Under the pieces are notes generated by a model, which saw nothing but the letters and a program-made list of their open reading frames with translations, was not told the DNA's origin and made no database searches. Below, piece by piece: positions 1 through 11,090 of a DNA stretch of 64,000 nucleotides (its first letter is position 1; each line of letters begins with the position of its first letter). This stretch comes from Halichoerus grypus (lineage: Eukaryota; Chordata; Mammalia; Carnivora; Phocidae). The translations under genes and the position numbers were made by a program. The stretch covers positions 6,241,163-6,305,162 of the forward strand of contig NC_135719.1 of NCBI RefSeq assembly GCF_964656455.1, given 5' to 3'.

Positions 1-130
1 GCATCGGGCTCCCTGCTCAGCAGGAAGCCTGCTTCTCCCTCTCCCACTCCCCCTGCTTGTGTTCCCTCTCTCACTGTCTCTCTCTCTCTGTCAAATAAAT
101 AAATAAAATCTTTAAAAAAAAAAAAAAAAC
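1..130 (+). mobile_element. CAN-SINE (tRNA-Lys-derived), 3' part, cut by window edge
   Basis: Begins inside the body (GCATCGGGCTCCCTGCTCAG) and runs through the CT-rich stretch, CAAATAAATAAATAAAATC and a long A tail. Full copies of this carnivoran family have a tRNA-like head (GGGGCGCCTGGGTGGCTCAG) with decayed A and B boxes, and are moved by LINE-1. Confidence 0.9.
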
Positions 131-250
131 TCAATGGTCACTGCAGTAATTGTTTAGAACTTAGACCAAAAAAGATGTTCTGGGGTAGAGGATACTTTAT
201 CATTGTTTAGAATGGCTGATCCTGGTGCACAGTGATAATAAAAAGCAGAT

Positions 251-361
251 TGTCTTCTTTTTTTTTTAAAGTAAACTCTGCCCCCAGCGTGGGACTCAAA
301 CTCACGACCGCCGGAGATCAAGAGTCAAACACTCTACCAGCTGAGCCACCCAGGAGCCCCC
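251..361 (-). mobile_element. Short, older CAN-SINE
   Basis: Reverse-strand head GGGGCTCCTGGGTGGCTCAG and the body GAGTTTGAGTCCCACGCTGG followed by a short A tail. It lacks the CT-rich region of the long form and is more diverged. Confidence 0.8.
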
Positions 362-459
362 AAAGCAGATTGACTTTTAGTTGTTTTTAGTACTATCCTA
401 AATTCTCCACAAGTACCCCCTTATTGCCTGCATACTAATTGAACTGCAGCTACCACTTT

Positions 460-1140
460 GCTTTGGATATATGCCGAAGAGTGGAATTTCTGAGACCAGA
501 GCAGGGGTGTGTCTGGTTTTTACTTATTTATTCTCCCACTTGCAGTGTAGGAGTGCTCCAGCCGCTCCATGTCCTTGACAACTTTTCTTATTGCTGATGG
601 CTTCAATTTTAGTCATTCTGTTGAGTATCACAGAATCTCATTGAGGTTTTGTTTTGCATTTCCCTGATGACTAATAGTGTTGAGAGCCTTTTCATATGCT
701 TACTAGCCCTTTAAATAGCCTCTTTTTCAAGGCTTTTGCCCAAATTTTGGTTGGGTTGGTTGTCCTCTGCTCATTGATTTGAAAGAGATCTTTATATATT
801 CAGGATATGAGTCCTTTGTCTGATAGAGGTATTGTGAAAGTCTTCTCTTGCCCTTTCACTCTCTTAATGGCATCTTTTGATAAACAGAGGTTTTTACTTT
901 AATGAAGTCCAATTTACCATTTAAAAAATTATAACCAGTATTGCACTGTATGTTAACTAAAACTTAAATTAAAAACAGTTATAGTGAGTGCCTTATTATG
1001 TCCTGCTCAAAAGATCTTTACCTGTTCGTGAAGATTCCCTCCCATGTTTTTTTCCAGAATGTTTATTGGTTTAGTTTTCATATTTAGGTCTACGACCCAT
1101 CTTGAATTAATGTGTAAGGTGTGAGAAAGGGATGAAAGCT
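460..1140 (-). mobile_element. Old LINE-1 3' ORF2/3' UTR fragment, antisense
   Basis: Reads as the complement of an old LINE-1: GCATTTCCCTGATGACTAAT, CTTTTGCCCAAATTTTGGTTG, TCTTTATATATTCAGGATAT, AAGTCCAATTTACCATTT. At about 935-975 a short LINE-1 3'-end-like piece (GCACTGTATGTTAACTAAAA) interrupts it. No usable frame remains. Confidence 0.7.
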
Positions 1141-1858
1141 CATTTATTTTCCCTCATGAGTATGCATAGAAAAAAACACTGTGGCCCCCACAGAAGTGCA
1201 TATGTGTCTTCGTTGTAAATCAAGTTACCATATATGTATCGATCTACCATGAACAATTTTAAAGATACCGATTTCCAGGTCCTCAATTTCTCTAGGTCCT
1301 TCTTTCCAAAATGAATCTGTTTGCCTCTGCAGTCAAACATCAAGCCAGTTTTCCCTTCTGATCTCACTTAGCTTTCCAAGTAAGGTTTTCTTTTCACTCA
1401 ACCCCACTCCAACCATGGGGCATCATCTAGATGTGTGCCAACCACTGGGGACCCAAACAAAGGGGCAATTAGAGTGTGTACACTCCTGAGGGAGAGACCC
1501 CCTTCAAAAAAACACACTGAGCATCAGCTATAAATATTGATGAGGCGGCATCTTATTACATCAAAGGGACCAATTCTAGGTGACAAGACTGCGCACTATT
1601 TAGCTTAGAAGTAGAATATGGAAGTGAGATGGTTGTCACAGGGCTATGTATTAATATATTTATTTGAATTGAAAAATGTGTCCAGGCTTTCTTTTGACAG
1701 AGAGTCTAATTGGGCTGACTGGTTTGGCAATGAATTCCGGTGTTGCTAATTAGCTTCTATGGCAGACCTTTTCCATAAATTAAATAAACCAAATTTGCAA
1801 CTCTGAGGTTCTGGAGAAGATATATATAACACACAGGAAATTATATATTTGCAGCTAT
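1141..1858. other. Intergenic AT-rich sequence
   Basis: No gene or clear repeat family is recognised. A 75-codon open frame on the minus strand has no known similarity. Confidence 0.4.
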
Positions 1859-1872
1859 TAAAATTATGATTA

Positions 1873-2081
1873 GGGGCCCCTGGGTAGTGCAGTCAGTTGA
1901 GCATCGGACTCTTGGTTTCAGCTCAAGTTGTGATCTCAGGGTCATGAGATGGAGCCCCGAGTCGGGCTCCGTGCTGAGCAGTCTGCTTGAGATTCTCTCT
2001 CCTTCTCCCTGCCCCTCCGCTTGTGCTCTCTCCCTCTCTCTCTCTCTCGAATAAATAAATAAATCTTCAAAAAAAATAAAA
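1873..2081 (+). mobile_element. CAN-SINE with 14-bp target duplication
   Basis: Complete copy from GGGGCCCCTGGGTAGTGCAG to the A-rich tail. It is flanked by identical TAAAATTATGATTA at 1859-1872 and 2082-2095. Its head and middle (GGACTCTTGGTTTCAGC) differ from most copies in the window, so it belongs to another subfamily. Confidence 0.92.
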
Positions 2082-2197
2082 TAAAATTATGATTAAAAAT
2101 TTAGACATCAACTTAAAAACACGAAAGGGAGTGTGTTGTTTTCCAAAATCCTTTTAGGGGGCACACAAGCACGAAAGTCTGAAGAAACCTGATCTAA

Positions 2198-2360
2198 GAC
2201 AGTGGTTGTCAACTCTGGTTACAATTGAAATTACTTGGGGAGTTTAAAAGAAGATGGTGTCCGGGCTTCACTCCAGGCCAATTAAATCAAAGGAGCTAGG
2301 AGTGAGTACTTTTTAAAACCTCCTTAGGTGATTCAAAGGGCAGCCAGGCTGAGAACCTCT
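2198..2360 (+). mobile_element. MER5A-type MITE
   Basis: Forward order: CAGTGGTTGTCAACTCTGG, TGAAATTACTTGGGGAGTTT, ending CAGGCTGAGAACCTC. Confidence 0.7.
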
Positions 2361-2589
2361 TCATTCACTTGCTTCCTCCTCCACCCTGCTCTGTTCCACT
2401 CCATCTAAGCCCTTCTCCCTTCCTCCCCGCCCAGCATCCAAGACTGTCTCCCCGACCCACACCTATGTCTAGCTCCAAGCCTAGACATTGCCTCTTGGGC
2501 ATTTACATGCCCTTCAAATATAGCACGTCCTAAACCAGGCTCGGCAACAATTTGGATTATGCATCAGTAAAAATGTGGGGGTGTGCACT

Positions 2590-2880
2590 CAAAATACATA
2601 TATTAAAAATAAACCATACATATAGATGTTATATATTTTTATATATACATATAAATCACATATTACATGCATATAAACATATAAATTACATTTATATATT
2701 TATATAGACATATTAAGTATTTATATTTCTATATGTCTATATAAATTTATAAACATATTTACATATGCATATTATACATATATTCATATTATACATATAT
2801 ACATATATATTTATATATACATATATCGATGTTATATATGTATATATGTTATATATAACTATGTTAATATGTCATATGCA
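2590..2880. repeat. (TATACA)n-like AT-rich low-complexity block
   Basis: About 290 bp of almost pure TATA/TACATA/TATGTA with little G or C. Imperfect inverted repeats are frequent. Confidence 0.9.
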
Positions 2881-2929
2881 TCATTAAGTGTTTATAAAAT
2901 AGAAAATATTTAAGTATGAGACTAAAAAT

Positions 2930-3275
2930 GAGTATAAATACAAGCTCTAATATTTTCTCTCCGCATCCTATGGATGACCTCTGTGGTTTTTGCACATGCT
3001 GGTCCCTTTTCCTGGAATTCCCTTCCCTTGTCTTTCACTATGACCTTCCACTTATTCTTAAGACCCAGTCTGCATACCTGAGACTCCACCACAGACGCTT
3101 CCTACCTCCGTGGTGCCCCCAGGGGACTCTCTACAGGCCACTGTCTTTGCACCTGCTGTGCTATGTTAAGGCATTCAGATGTCTCTCTCCCCTGGGGACT
3201 CCGGAACACATTGAGAGCAGGACCTAGCATAGGACCTGGCTCCTGGTAGGCTTGCAATAAATGTCTATTGGATGA
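2930..3275 (+). repeat. L2 LINE 3' fragment
   Basis: L2 series: TTTTGCACATGCTGGTCCC, TTCCTGGAATTCCCTTCCC, ACACATTGAGAGCAGGACC, then CTTGCAATAAATGTCTATTG. Confidence 0.75.
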
Positions 3276-3548
3276 TAAAGATATGGTCAAAATATCGAAC
3301 AACGGTAGGGCAGCATGGTGGGGGCGGGATAGGGGTAGGGGTGGGGAGGAGGTTCTGGACGGTCCCCATTAGAAGAGTGTTGAGCCTCCAGTGACTGGCT
3401 TGGGGGAAGGCAGGGGGCCGGGTCAGCTGGGATGGAGAAGGACCCTGGCTTGGCCATACTACTGCGTACCGGCTGCACTTCAGTGCTAATAGCAAATTCC
3501 CAGAGACCTGGCTGTCTGAGGGCTCGGAGACTTTTTAAAATTGTCTAG

Positions 3549-3761
3549 AGGGGCGCCTGGGTGGCTCAGTGGGTTGAGCGTCTGCCTTCGGCTCAGGTCA
3601 TGATCCTGGGGTGCTGGGACGGAGCCCCACATTGGGCTCCCTGCTCAGTGGGGAGCCTGCTTCTCTCTCTTCCTTTGCCTGCCGCTCCCCCTGCTTGGCT
3701 CTCTCTCTGTCAAATAAATAAATAAATAACCTTATAAAAATAAAATAAATAAAATAAAATT
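3549..3761 (+). mobile_element. CAN-SINE
   Basis: Complete long form: GGGGCGCCTGGGTGGCTCAG through CTCTCTGTCAAATAAATAAA and an interrupted AAAATAAA tail. Confidence 0.92.
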
Positions 3762-3769
3762 GGAGAGCA

Positions 3770-4530
3770 GCACCTTCATTTGGGCTGCAGAGAGAACTCC
3801 AGCCGCCCCGCGTGGGGATGTAGGGGTCGGCCCGTGTGCAAGATCCCTCCCTTCGTTTCTGACTGTCTGGAATGCCAGGTCTGGCCAGGAACCCTGAGGC
3901 CACTGGGACTCCTCAAAGCACATTACAGGTTGGGATGGTGGGGTGCTGGCAGGGGAGACTTTCCCGGGCCTGAGGGTGATGAACAGGGCTTGGCCTGTCC
4001 CTGGTCGCTCTCACCTGTCCTGGTGGGGCTGTCACTCACTGGATCCCCAAGGAGAGCCACCAGGGGAGCGACGGAGGCAAGAGCAGCTTGGGGGGTAAGC
4101 CAGGTCCAGCTCCCCTTCCCTGCGCTGTGGGAGGAACCTGCAGAGGTAGCCCAGAGCTCCCACCAGGGCTTGTCCGCCTGCCCGCCTCAGGGGCAGAGAC
4201 ACAGCCCTCCAGTGAGAGCAGGGCGAGGCCAAGAGCTGCCTTTCGGCTTCAGGCAGAACGTAGATGCTCAGCCCCACTGCCTAGCAATGTCTGTGGCACC
4301 CAGGATGCTTGGATGTTGCGAAACGGCCTGCAAAGCGCAGGACAGCCTCCGCAACAGATTTCTTGGGCTCACAATGTCACCAGTGCCCAGGCCGAGAAAC
4401 CCCACCCCACGCCCTCGTCCCTCCACGTCTTCCCTCCGGTTGTCCCACTGCCTGCCTGGCATGCCCTGTTCTGCTAAGTCGGCTTGTTAAACCCCTTCAC
4501 GGCTGAGATCATGTCACCTCCCTTTCCACA
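3770..4530. other. Intergenic GC-rich unique sequence
   Basis: Open frames of up to 236 codons exist on + (3780-4490) and shorter ones on other frames. Composition is high in G+C, several frames are open at once, and no domain or known protein is recognised, so I call it non-coding. Confidence 0.45.
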
Positions 4531-4535
4531 GCTGC

Positions 4536-4624
4536 CATCCTCTAGCTATGTGACGTTAGGCAAGTGGTTTGAACCCTTCGAGTCAGAGTTTACACCTTGC
4601 TAAAAAAAAAAAAAAAAAAAAAAA
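4536..4624 (+). repeat. MIR fragment with poly(A) run
   Basis: AGCTATGTGACGTTAGGCAA and GTGGTTTGAACCC fit the MIR core, followed by an A run of about 23 (4602-4624). Confidence 0.6.
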
Positions 4625-5178
4625 TCCCTCCAGCACGGTCAGCCACGGTGAGGAGGAGACACAGGGATGCCCAGGGAAGGCCTAGCTCTGTGCTTCGCTC
4701 CTAGGTGCTCCCCGTTCACAGAGCTCCTGCCGTTGTATCTTCTGCTTCTGCCTTCCCCCAGGCCCCCGCGAGTTGTGAGTCCTTGGACTCCCTTACCCAC
4801 AACATACCCTGTAGTGATGCAGGCTGGCCCCCATGAACCGTGTGCCCTGACAGAGCAGAGGCCACATCTTCATGGCGCAGTGGCTTGTCCCGAGCCTGGC
4901 GTGGAGGGGGTGGGTGCTCGCTAAGCGTGTGCTAGCCCCTAGGCCGTAAGGAACACAGAGAGCCCTGTGGGTTACGCAGAGTTCGAACTGTCTTCAGGCA
5001 GAGGGTGTGCGGATTGCCCTTGAGCCTATGACTCTGTGGCTTTTGCCCGAGGCCTTGGGGAGGCAAATATTTCCTACAGACGTCAGAGACTTCCCATGAT
5101 GGCCCCACAGGGCTTTTCTCCAAACTTCTTGTTTACAAATTTTCAAACCTATAGAAAAGATACAAGAATAGTACAATG

Positions 5179-5367
5179 TGGGCGCCTGGGCGGCTCATAC
5201 TGTTAAGCATCTGCCTTGGGCTCAGGTCATGATCCCAGGGTCCTGGGATCAAGCCCCACATCCGGCTCCCTGCTCGGCGGGAAGCCTGCTTCTCCCTCTC
5301 CCTCTGCCCTTCCTCCCACTCCTGCTCGCTTTCTCTCGCAAAAATAAATAAAATCTTAAAAAAAAAG
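5179..5367 (+). mobile_element. CAN-SINE with 15-bp target duplication
   Basis: Complete copy inserted in the old LINE. AAGAATAGTACAATG occurs at 5164-5178 and 5368-5382. Confidence 0.93.
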
Positions 5368-5430
5368 AAGAATAGTACAATGCACATGTATACACCCTTC
5401 ACTTGGATTCACCACCTTTGCTTCTTCTCT

Positions 5431-5469
5431 GTGTGCACACACAGACACACTCACACACACACACACACT
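5431..5469 (+). repeat. (CA)n microsatellite, interrupted
   Basis: GTGTGCACACACAGACAC is followed by about ten AC units. Confidence 0.9.
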
Positions 5470-5859
5470 TGAGAGTTGTAGATAGGACATTCCACCTCTA
5501 AATGCTTCCCCAGGCACCCTCTAAGAACAAGAACATTCTCCTAGACAACCACCATGCAATGATCATACTCACACACCTTCACATTGATAAATCGCAGATG
5601 AGTTGAAGCATTGCGCGCACTTCTCACGTCTTCCTAACCCAGCTCCCCTTCTTTTGGCATCTGAGATACCTACATTTTTAAAAAGAGTCCAGGTCAGTTA
5701 TCTTGCAGACTGTCCCTCAGTTTGGGTTCGTCCGCTGCTTCTGGACTGAATTCAGGGCAAGTGTTTTTGGCAGGAATAGCATGGATGGGATGTTGAGTCC
5801 GTCTCAGAGCGACCCACCAGGCAGAGTAAGCAAGATGGCCATTTTCCCACCATCAGTCA

Positions 5860-6285
5860 CCTTATTTTTGATCCCACAAGTTGTCACACAGGAGGGAACT
5901 TTGCAGAGAGGCCCACATCCTCTCCCTGACCCACAGGCTGGCCACACTGGAGAGCTCCCCATGGGTGTGGGGAGGCGGCTTAGTGCTCTAAGGGAATGAA
6001 GGGGACGGTGTGTGGCCAGAACTGCTTCCCAGGGCTGCAAACCCTGCTCCCAGCCCTGCGGTTCTGGGGAGGGCAAGGGGCTCCCTCTCCAGGGCCTTAC
6101 CTTCTACAGACTTTTCAAAGAGCATCAGAGGAGAATGCCATTATCCAGCATCATAGAGGCCACCCCTAATTATATTTATGACTCCCCAATTTACAAGGGA
6201 CTTTCCCATTCATTTCCAGTTGCAAATGAGAGCTACCATTTCCTCCAGCAATTGCCATCCAGCCCTCCTAACCATCCTGGGAGGT
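5860..6285. other. Intergenic unique sequence
   Basis: No gene recognised. Overlapping short open frames on both strands look accidental. Confidence 0.4.
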
Positions 6286-6560
6286 GGGTACCACTGTTGC
6301 GCCATGGTGTGGATGGGAGGATAGAGTCACAAAGCGGTTAAGCACTTGCCCAAGTTCACCCAGCTAGGAAGTGGCCACGCTAGCACTCACACCCCGGCCC
6401 CTTTGAACCTCTGGGCCAAGGCGCTAAGCATCAGGCTGCTGTTCTCCTTTGAGCATCACAGCAGACTGGAGTGGTGAGCAGGGCACGTACCCACTCACAG
6501 ATGGAGGAAATAAGGCCCAGAGAGGTTGTGTGGACCGGCAACTGGGCGGCATTGAGACCA
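6285..6560 (-). repeat. MIR-type SINE fragments
   Basis: GGATAGAGTCACAAAGCGGT, AAGCACTTGCCCAAGTTCAC and CAGCTAGGAAGTGGCC fit reverse MIR at 6285-6410. A second similar stretch is at 6490-6550 (GAGGAAATAAGGCCCAGAGA). Confidence 0.6.
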
Positions 6561-7190
6561 ACCTCGGGAACCTGTGAGTCCTGGCCTACTGCCCTTGCCA
6601 CAACCTCAAGCTGCTTGTGGGACCCAGGCCAAAGATGCCAAGGATGCTGTTGGTGATCTGCCCTGAGGGATGGGTGTGGGGAAACGTAATGGCAGTGACT
6701 GTCCCTGCACAGCTCCCCCTGCACGACCACCAAGCCTGGAGCAGGGAGACGCTGCTGCAAAAGCAGGACAAGCTGAATCACCCCTGGCCCAAACCACATG
6801 GCCTCCGCTGCCCCTACCTCTGGCCTTGCCAGCCCCTGTCACCGCCACACCCTACCTCCCCAGCTGGGGAGGGAACCATCCCAACTCATCATCCCCACCT
6901 GTCATTCCCACTTGTCAAGTCACCCACATTTTAGGAGGAAGTGGCTCACTCCTCTGGCAAACCCCTGCCTGGCCCGATAGACCTGAGCAGCCAGTTTCTG
7001 AACGCTGGTCTCAGAGGACAAGCCCAGAATTCCAGCCTGCTGGTAGACAGAGGAAGTACCAGGTCAGGATGGGGAGGTGGCCTGGAATCATCTGGTGCGG
7101 GGCCGGGGGGGGGGGGGGGGCAGGTGAGATAAGAAAAGCCAGAGAGCAGAGAAGGAAAGGTCTACCTCCTACCTGCTCTGCAAATCCTAG
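6561..7190. other. Intergenic unique sequence with a 16-G run
   Basis: Several frames are open by chance. G runs without a break from 7105 to 7120. No gene recognised. Confidence 0.45.
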
Positions 7191-7425
7191 ATGAGTTCTC
7201 CTACTCCACGAAGCCCACCCTGATCACCGCAGTGCTCACCAAGCTCTCCCCAACTACATGGGAGAGTCCTTGATTCTGCCACCAGGGCAAGTCACTTGTG
7301 TCTCCTTCTGCAGAGTACAAACTATGGGGGGCAGCTCTGTGAGGCTATTTGGGGTGAACACTGAGCTGTGCATGCAGTAGGTGCTCTGGACACACTTGGA
7401 TTACTGAATAAATTGAAAGAGTTCA
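7190..7425 (+). repeat. L2 LINE 3' fragment
   Basis: L2-like order: CACGAAGCCCACCCTGATCA, TGTGTCTCCTTCTGCAGAGT, GTAGGTGCTCTGGACACACT, ending GAATAAATTGAAAG. Confidence 0.6.
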
Positions 7426-8030
7426 TTCATTCATTCAAAAAGCCATTAATGAGCAACTGTCTTGAGTTACGCTCTCTTCTAGGGGCCCTTGCCCTGGGGG
7501 CTGACATTTTGGTACAAGGAGACAGACCACAGACAGATAAATGAGCAGATCACGTGAGGCCAGTGCAGGGAAGAAAGATGAATGGATGAATGCATGAAGT
7601 GGAGATTGGGGACAGGAGAAAGTGGACAAAGGGTCCAGGGGAGAGAGCTCCCATCTTCCCGCCCAGCTCCAGCCCCACATCATGATGGGAGGATAGACAC
7701 TCTGCAGAGGGCCAGCCTCTTCAGAAGTGGGGCAGCCTGCTGGCCTGGCCTTACTTTGGTAGCTGCAGAGAAAATATTCTGGGAGGAGACATTTTTTCTA
7801 GGTTTCTGGGAGCAGTGGCCATTTCTTCCTCCAGAGGCACCAGAAATACAACTACTGGCCATTAGGGGCTAGGGGGGACTGGAAGCTCAGTCCACCACAA
7901 AGACCAAGGGCAGCCAATGAAGGAAACAGCTGCTCTGGGACATTCATCAAAGTGCTGCTGAGGGGGCCATGCCCCCAGGTCGGGGGCGAGGTGGGACTAG
8001 AGCCAGCAGAAGAATCTTCTCTTTCTTTCT

Positions 8031-8223
8031 TTTTTTTTTTTTAAGATTTTATTCATTTTATTTGAGAGAGAGGGAGCATGAGTAGGGGGAGGGGCAGAGG
8101 CAGAGGGAGAAGCAGACTCCTCACTGAGCAGGGAGCCCGATGTGGGGCTCCATCCCAGGACCCCAGGATCATGACCTAAGCTGAAGGCAGATGCTTAACT
8201 AACTGAGCCACCCAGGTGCCCCA
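8031..8223 (-). mobile_element. CAN-SINE, antisense, 18-bp target duplication
   Basis: Complete reverse copy (TTTAAGATTTTATTCATTTT ... GCCACCCAGGTGCCCC). The pyrimidine-rich duplication AATCTTCTCTTTCTTTCT is at 8013-8030 and 8224-8241. Confidence 0.93.
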
Positions 8224-8330
8224 AATCTTCTCTTTCTTTCTCTATCTTCCTGCCTCCCTTTCTCCCTCCCTCCCTCTCTCCATGCCCCCAGCCCTCTCTC
8301 CCTCCCCCAATGTGGCCTTCCCACTCCCAA
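8224..8330 (+). repeat. Polypyrimidine (CCCT/CTTT)n tract
   Basis: About 100 bp of nearly pure C and T next to the SINE duplication. The tract also produces misleading open frames on the opposite strand. Confidence 0.8.
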
Positions 8331-8334
8331 CCCC

Positions 8335-8512
8335 CTCTCGTCCACTTTCCATGTCCTTTTCCTGCATGGCACTTGTCACCCTCGCACATACCATATACTT
8401 CTCTACTGTGCTTGCTTTTGTCACCCCCCCCCAACAATTTCCATGGGAACAGGGATTTACCTCCCAGCACCTAGAACAGCGCCTAGGACACGGTTAGGGG
8501 CTCAAAGAATAT
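8335..8512 (+). repeat. L2 LINE 3' fragment
   Basis: Contains GGGAACAGGGATTTACCTCC and CAGCACCTAGAACAGCGCCT, then AGGGGCTCAAAGAATATT, the usual L2 3' end. Confidence 0.65.
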
Positions 8513-8514
8513 TA

Positions 8515-9230
8515 CTCTCCACTTCCTTCATCCTTCTTGCTCTGCATGCACGCTGTGCTGTGGGCAGGGGAGACAGTCAGACATAAGACATATTCCTCTC
8601 TTAAAGGGGCTCATGGTCCCCTGGGGAATAGATGACTCCAGAGGCCTTTGTGCTCCCACCAACTTCATCTCCAAACTTTAATCCCAGCCCCTGCCTCCTG
8701 CCCTCCACTCTCCCTTGGCTGTGCAGCACTCAGGTGTCTCTCTGCAACAGTGGGGACACGTACCTGAAACCGAACCTTCCTTCTGCCCTGCCCAGAGGGG
8801 GCAAGCAGCACGGTGTAGTGAGATAAGACAGCCCTGAGTCTGAATCTCAACTGAGTTTCATCTGTAGGATGGAGCTCCATCACCCACCTTGCAAGGGCTC
8901 CATTGAGATAGAACATGTCTAAAAGGTTTGGCCACAGCAAGCACGTAATAAACGGCCCCTCTTGCTGGTATCGCTTCTGCGTGTCTGGCTGGGTCTTGAA
9001 ACCATCTGCTTCTCCCGCTAAGGGAATGGTGCCCGTCGGGCGCAGTGCAGCCACATTTAAGTTCCCAGCCCCCTGATCAGGAGCTCAGCCTCAGGTGTTC
9101 TGCATGGCGTCCCTGCCTTTTACGAATCTGGGATTCAAATTGGCAATGGTTTTCTATAATCCAGCATTGGCAAGGGTGCATGGGTGCCACACGGCTCATA
9201 AGGCACACGCTTTGTTTGGGGGACTTTTAG
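8515..9230. other. Intergenic sequence with a MIR-like patch
   Basis: A forward MIR-like patch lies at about 8810-8960 (GTGTAGTGAGATAAGACAGC, AAGCACGTAATAAACGG). The rest is unassigned, with no gene recognised. Confidence 0.4.
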
Positions 9231-9415
9231 CAACCTGTATTAAAGCAATTCAGCCTCTGGGAACTCACTGAAACCCACACAAAGACCTATCTACCTGGAT
9301 GTTCATGACAGTGTTATTTATTACACCAAACAAACCCAGAGCAACCCCATTGCCTAACACTAGGGGACTGGCTAGATAAGGCATGGTGTATCCCGCCATT
9401 AAGAATGGTGTAGAA

Positions 9416-10124
9416 CCCCGATGTTTATAGCAGCAATGTCCACAATAGCCAAACTGTGGAAAGAGCCAAGATGTCCATCAACAGATGAATGGATAAAGAA
9501 GATGTGGTATATATATACAATGGAATATTATGCAGCCATCAAAAGGAATGAGATCTTGCCATTTGCAACGACGTGGATGGAACTGGAGGGTATTATGCTG
9601 AGCGAAATAAGTCAAACAGAGAAAGACATGTATCATATGACCTCACTGATATGAGGAATTCTTAATCTCAGGAAACAAACTGAGGGTTGCTGGAGTGGGG
9701 GGTGGGGTGGGAGGGATGGGGTGACTGGGTGATGGACACTGGGGAGGGTATGTGTTCCGGTAAGCGCTGTGAATTGTGCAAGACTGTTGAATCTCAGATC
9801 TGTACCTCTGAAACAAATAATGCAATATATGTTAAGAAAGAAAAGAAGAAGAAGAAGAATGTAGCAGGAGGGGAAGAATGAAGGGGGGGAAATCGGAGGG
9901 GGAGAAGAACCATGAGAGACAATGGACTCTGAAAAACAAACTGAGGGTTCTAGAGGGGAGGGGGTTGGGAGGATGGGTTAGCCTGGTGATGGGTATTGAG
10001 GAGGGCACGTTCTGCATGGAGCACTGGGTGTTATGCACAAACAATGAATCATGGAACACTATACCTAAAACTAATGATGTAATGTATGGGGATTAACATA
10101 ACAATAAAAAAATTAAAAAAAAAA
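9416..10124 (+). mobile_element. Young carnivoran LINE-1, 5'-truncated, 15-bp target duplication
   Basis: Carries the end of ORF2, a 3' UTR segment ending in a (GAA)n stretch (9838-9859), a second UTR segment, then a poly(A) tail. AAGAATGGTGTAGAA at 9401-9415 and 10125-10139 flanks the whole unit, so both UTR parts came in one insertion. Confidence 0.9.
9421..9654 (+). pseudogene. LINE-1 ORF2 C-terminal remnant
   Basis: An open stretch of 77 codons (MFIAAMSTIAKLWKEP ... MEYYAAIKRNEILPFA) matches the well-known C-terminal end of mammalian LINE-1 ORF2p. The endonuclease and reverse transcriptase domains are absent, so the copy is dead. Confidence 0.92.
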
Positions 10125-10496
10125 AAGAATGGTGTAGAAGAACAAGAATATGGGAAGATGTTTACAAAATATTAAGTAGATAAAGCAGCTATAAATCAGT
10201 ATTACGGTATGAATCTCTCTCTCCCTCCTCTTTCTCATGTCAGTGTTGCCTCTAGGTGGAGGAATTACAGGTGGTTTTCTTGTTTCCTCTTAGGGCTTTC
10301 TGTATTTTCCAAAATCTCTACAATATACCTTTTTAAAGAAAAATTAGAGAATCAAATTTATTTTGACAAAATATAGACTTAAGCATAGATTTAACTTAAA
10401 TGCTATGACCTCCTCATGTCAAGGTCACACGTATTGACCAACAGATAATTCCTGAGTAAGCTCAATGAACTGTGACAATCTCAACTGTTCTGATAA

Positions 10497-10509
10497 GCAT
10501 ATATATGTA

Positions 10510-10537
<28 letters not shown>
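10497..10537. repeat. (TA)n/(GT)n microsatellite
   Basis: GCATATATATGTATGTGTGT is followed by about nine TA units. Confidence 0.9.
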
Positions 10538-10540
<3 letters not shown>

Positions 10541-10588
10541 TCTTAATATCCTGTTTTCAGGAATAATTTTAGATTTACAGAAAAGTTG

Positions 10589-10790
10589 GGGCGCCTGGGT
10601 GGCTCAGTCATTGAGCGTCTGCCTTCGGCTCAGGTCATGATCCTAGTGTCCTGGGATCGAGCCCCGCATGGGGCTCCCTGCTCGGCGGGAAACCTGCTTC
10701 TCCCTCTCCCACTCCCCCTGCTTGTGTTCCCTCTCTCGCTGTGTCTCTCTCTGTCAAATAAATAAAATCTTTAAAAAAAAAAAAAAAAAA
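10589..10790 (+). mobile_element. CAN-SINE with 18-bp target duplication
   Basis: Complete copy with an A19 tail. AGATTTACAGAAAAGTTG occurs at 10571-10588 and 10791-10808. It is the last CAN-SINE before RHCG. Confidence 0.94.
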
Positions 10791-10808
10791 AGATTTACAG
10801 AAAAGTTG

Positions 10809-11090
10809 CAAAGATAGTACAGAGTTCCCCTTTACCCGGCACCCAGTGTCCCCTGTACATCTCACATAAGCCCTGTACATTTGTCACAACCAGGAAACCC
10901 CCATGGGCACGACGCTATTAACCAAACTTCAGACTTCATGTGGATTTCACCAGTTTTTCCCTTAACATCCTCTCTCTGTTGCAGGATACGGATTGTATGA
11001 GCGGTCACGCCTCTCCAAGCCTCTCCAAGCCGGTCTTAGCCTTTCCTGGTTTTTCACGTACCCTATGTGAATTTTGTGATCAGAAAAAGA
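10809..11090. mobile_element. Old L1M-like LINE-1 fragment
   Basis: Follows the order AAAGATAGTACAGAGTTCCC, CACCCAGTGTCCCCTG, CTATTAACCAAACTTCAGAC, TGGATTTCACCAGTTTTTCC. It ends about 370 bp before the RHCG TATA element. Confidence 0.6.

Larger units (their letters stand above)
5125..5840. mobile_element. Old L1M-like LINE-1 fragment, split by a SINE
   Basis: The parts before 5164 and after 5383 join: AACCTATAGAAAAGATACAA, then ACACCCTTCACTTGGATTCA, GACTGTCCCTCAGTTTGGGT and TGGCAGGAATAGCATGGATG. This is the same LINE type as at 10809, 18010 and 52265. Confidence 0.55.
9236..10335 (+). mobile_element. Old L1M-type LINE 3' end, split by a younger LINE-1
   Basis: 9236-9400 (GTTCATGACAGTGTTATTTA, GGGACTGGCTAGATAAGG) continues at 10140 (AGAATATGGGAAGATGTTTA, TCTGTATTTTCCAAAATC). 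This is the usual 3' sequence of old mammalian LINE-1 subfamilies. Confidence 0.6.

Noticed and set aside
2590..2880. AT-rich block as a replication origin or matrix attachment site
   Set aside because: It is a simple TATA/TACATA low-complexity repeat. Nothing in the sequence supports a specific function.
3780..4490. 236-codon open frame (+)
   Set aside because: Several frames on both strands are open across the same GC-rich stretch, no domain is visible and no splice or promoter context supports it.
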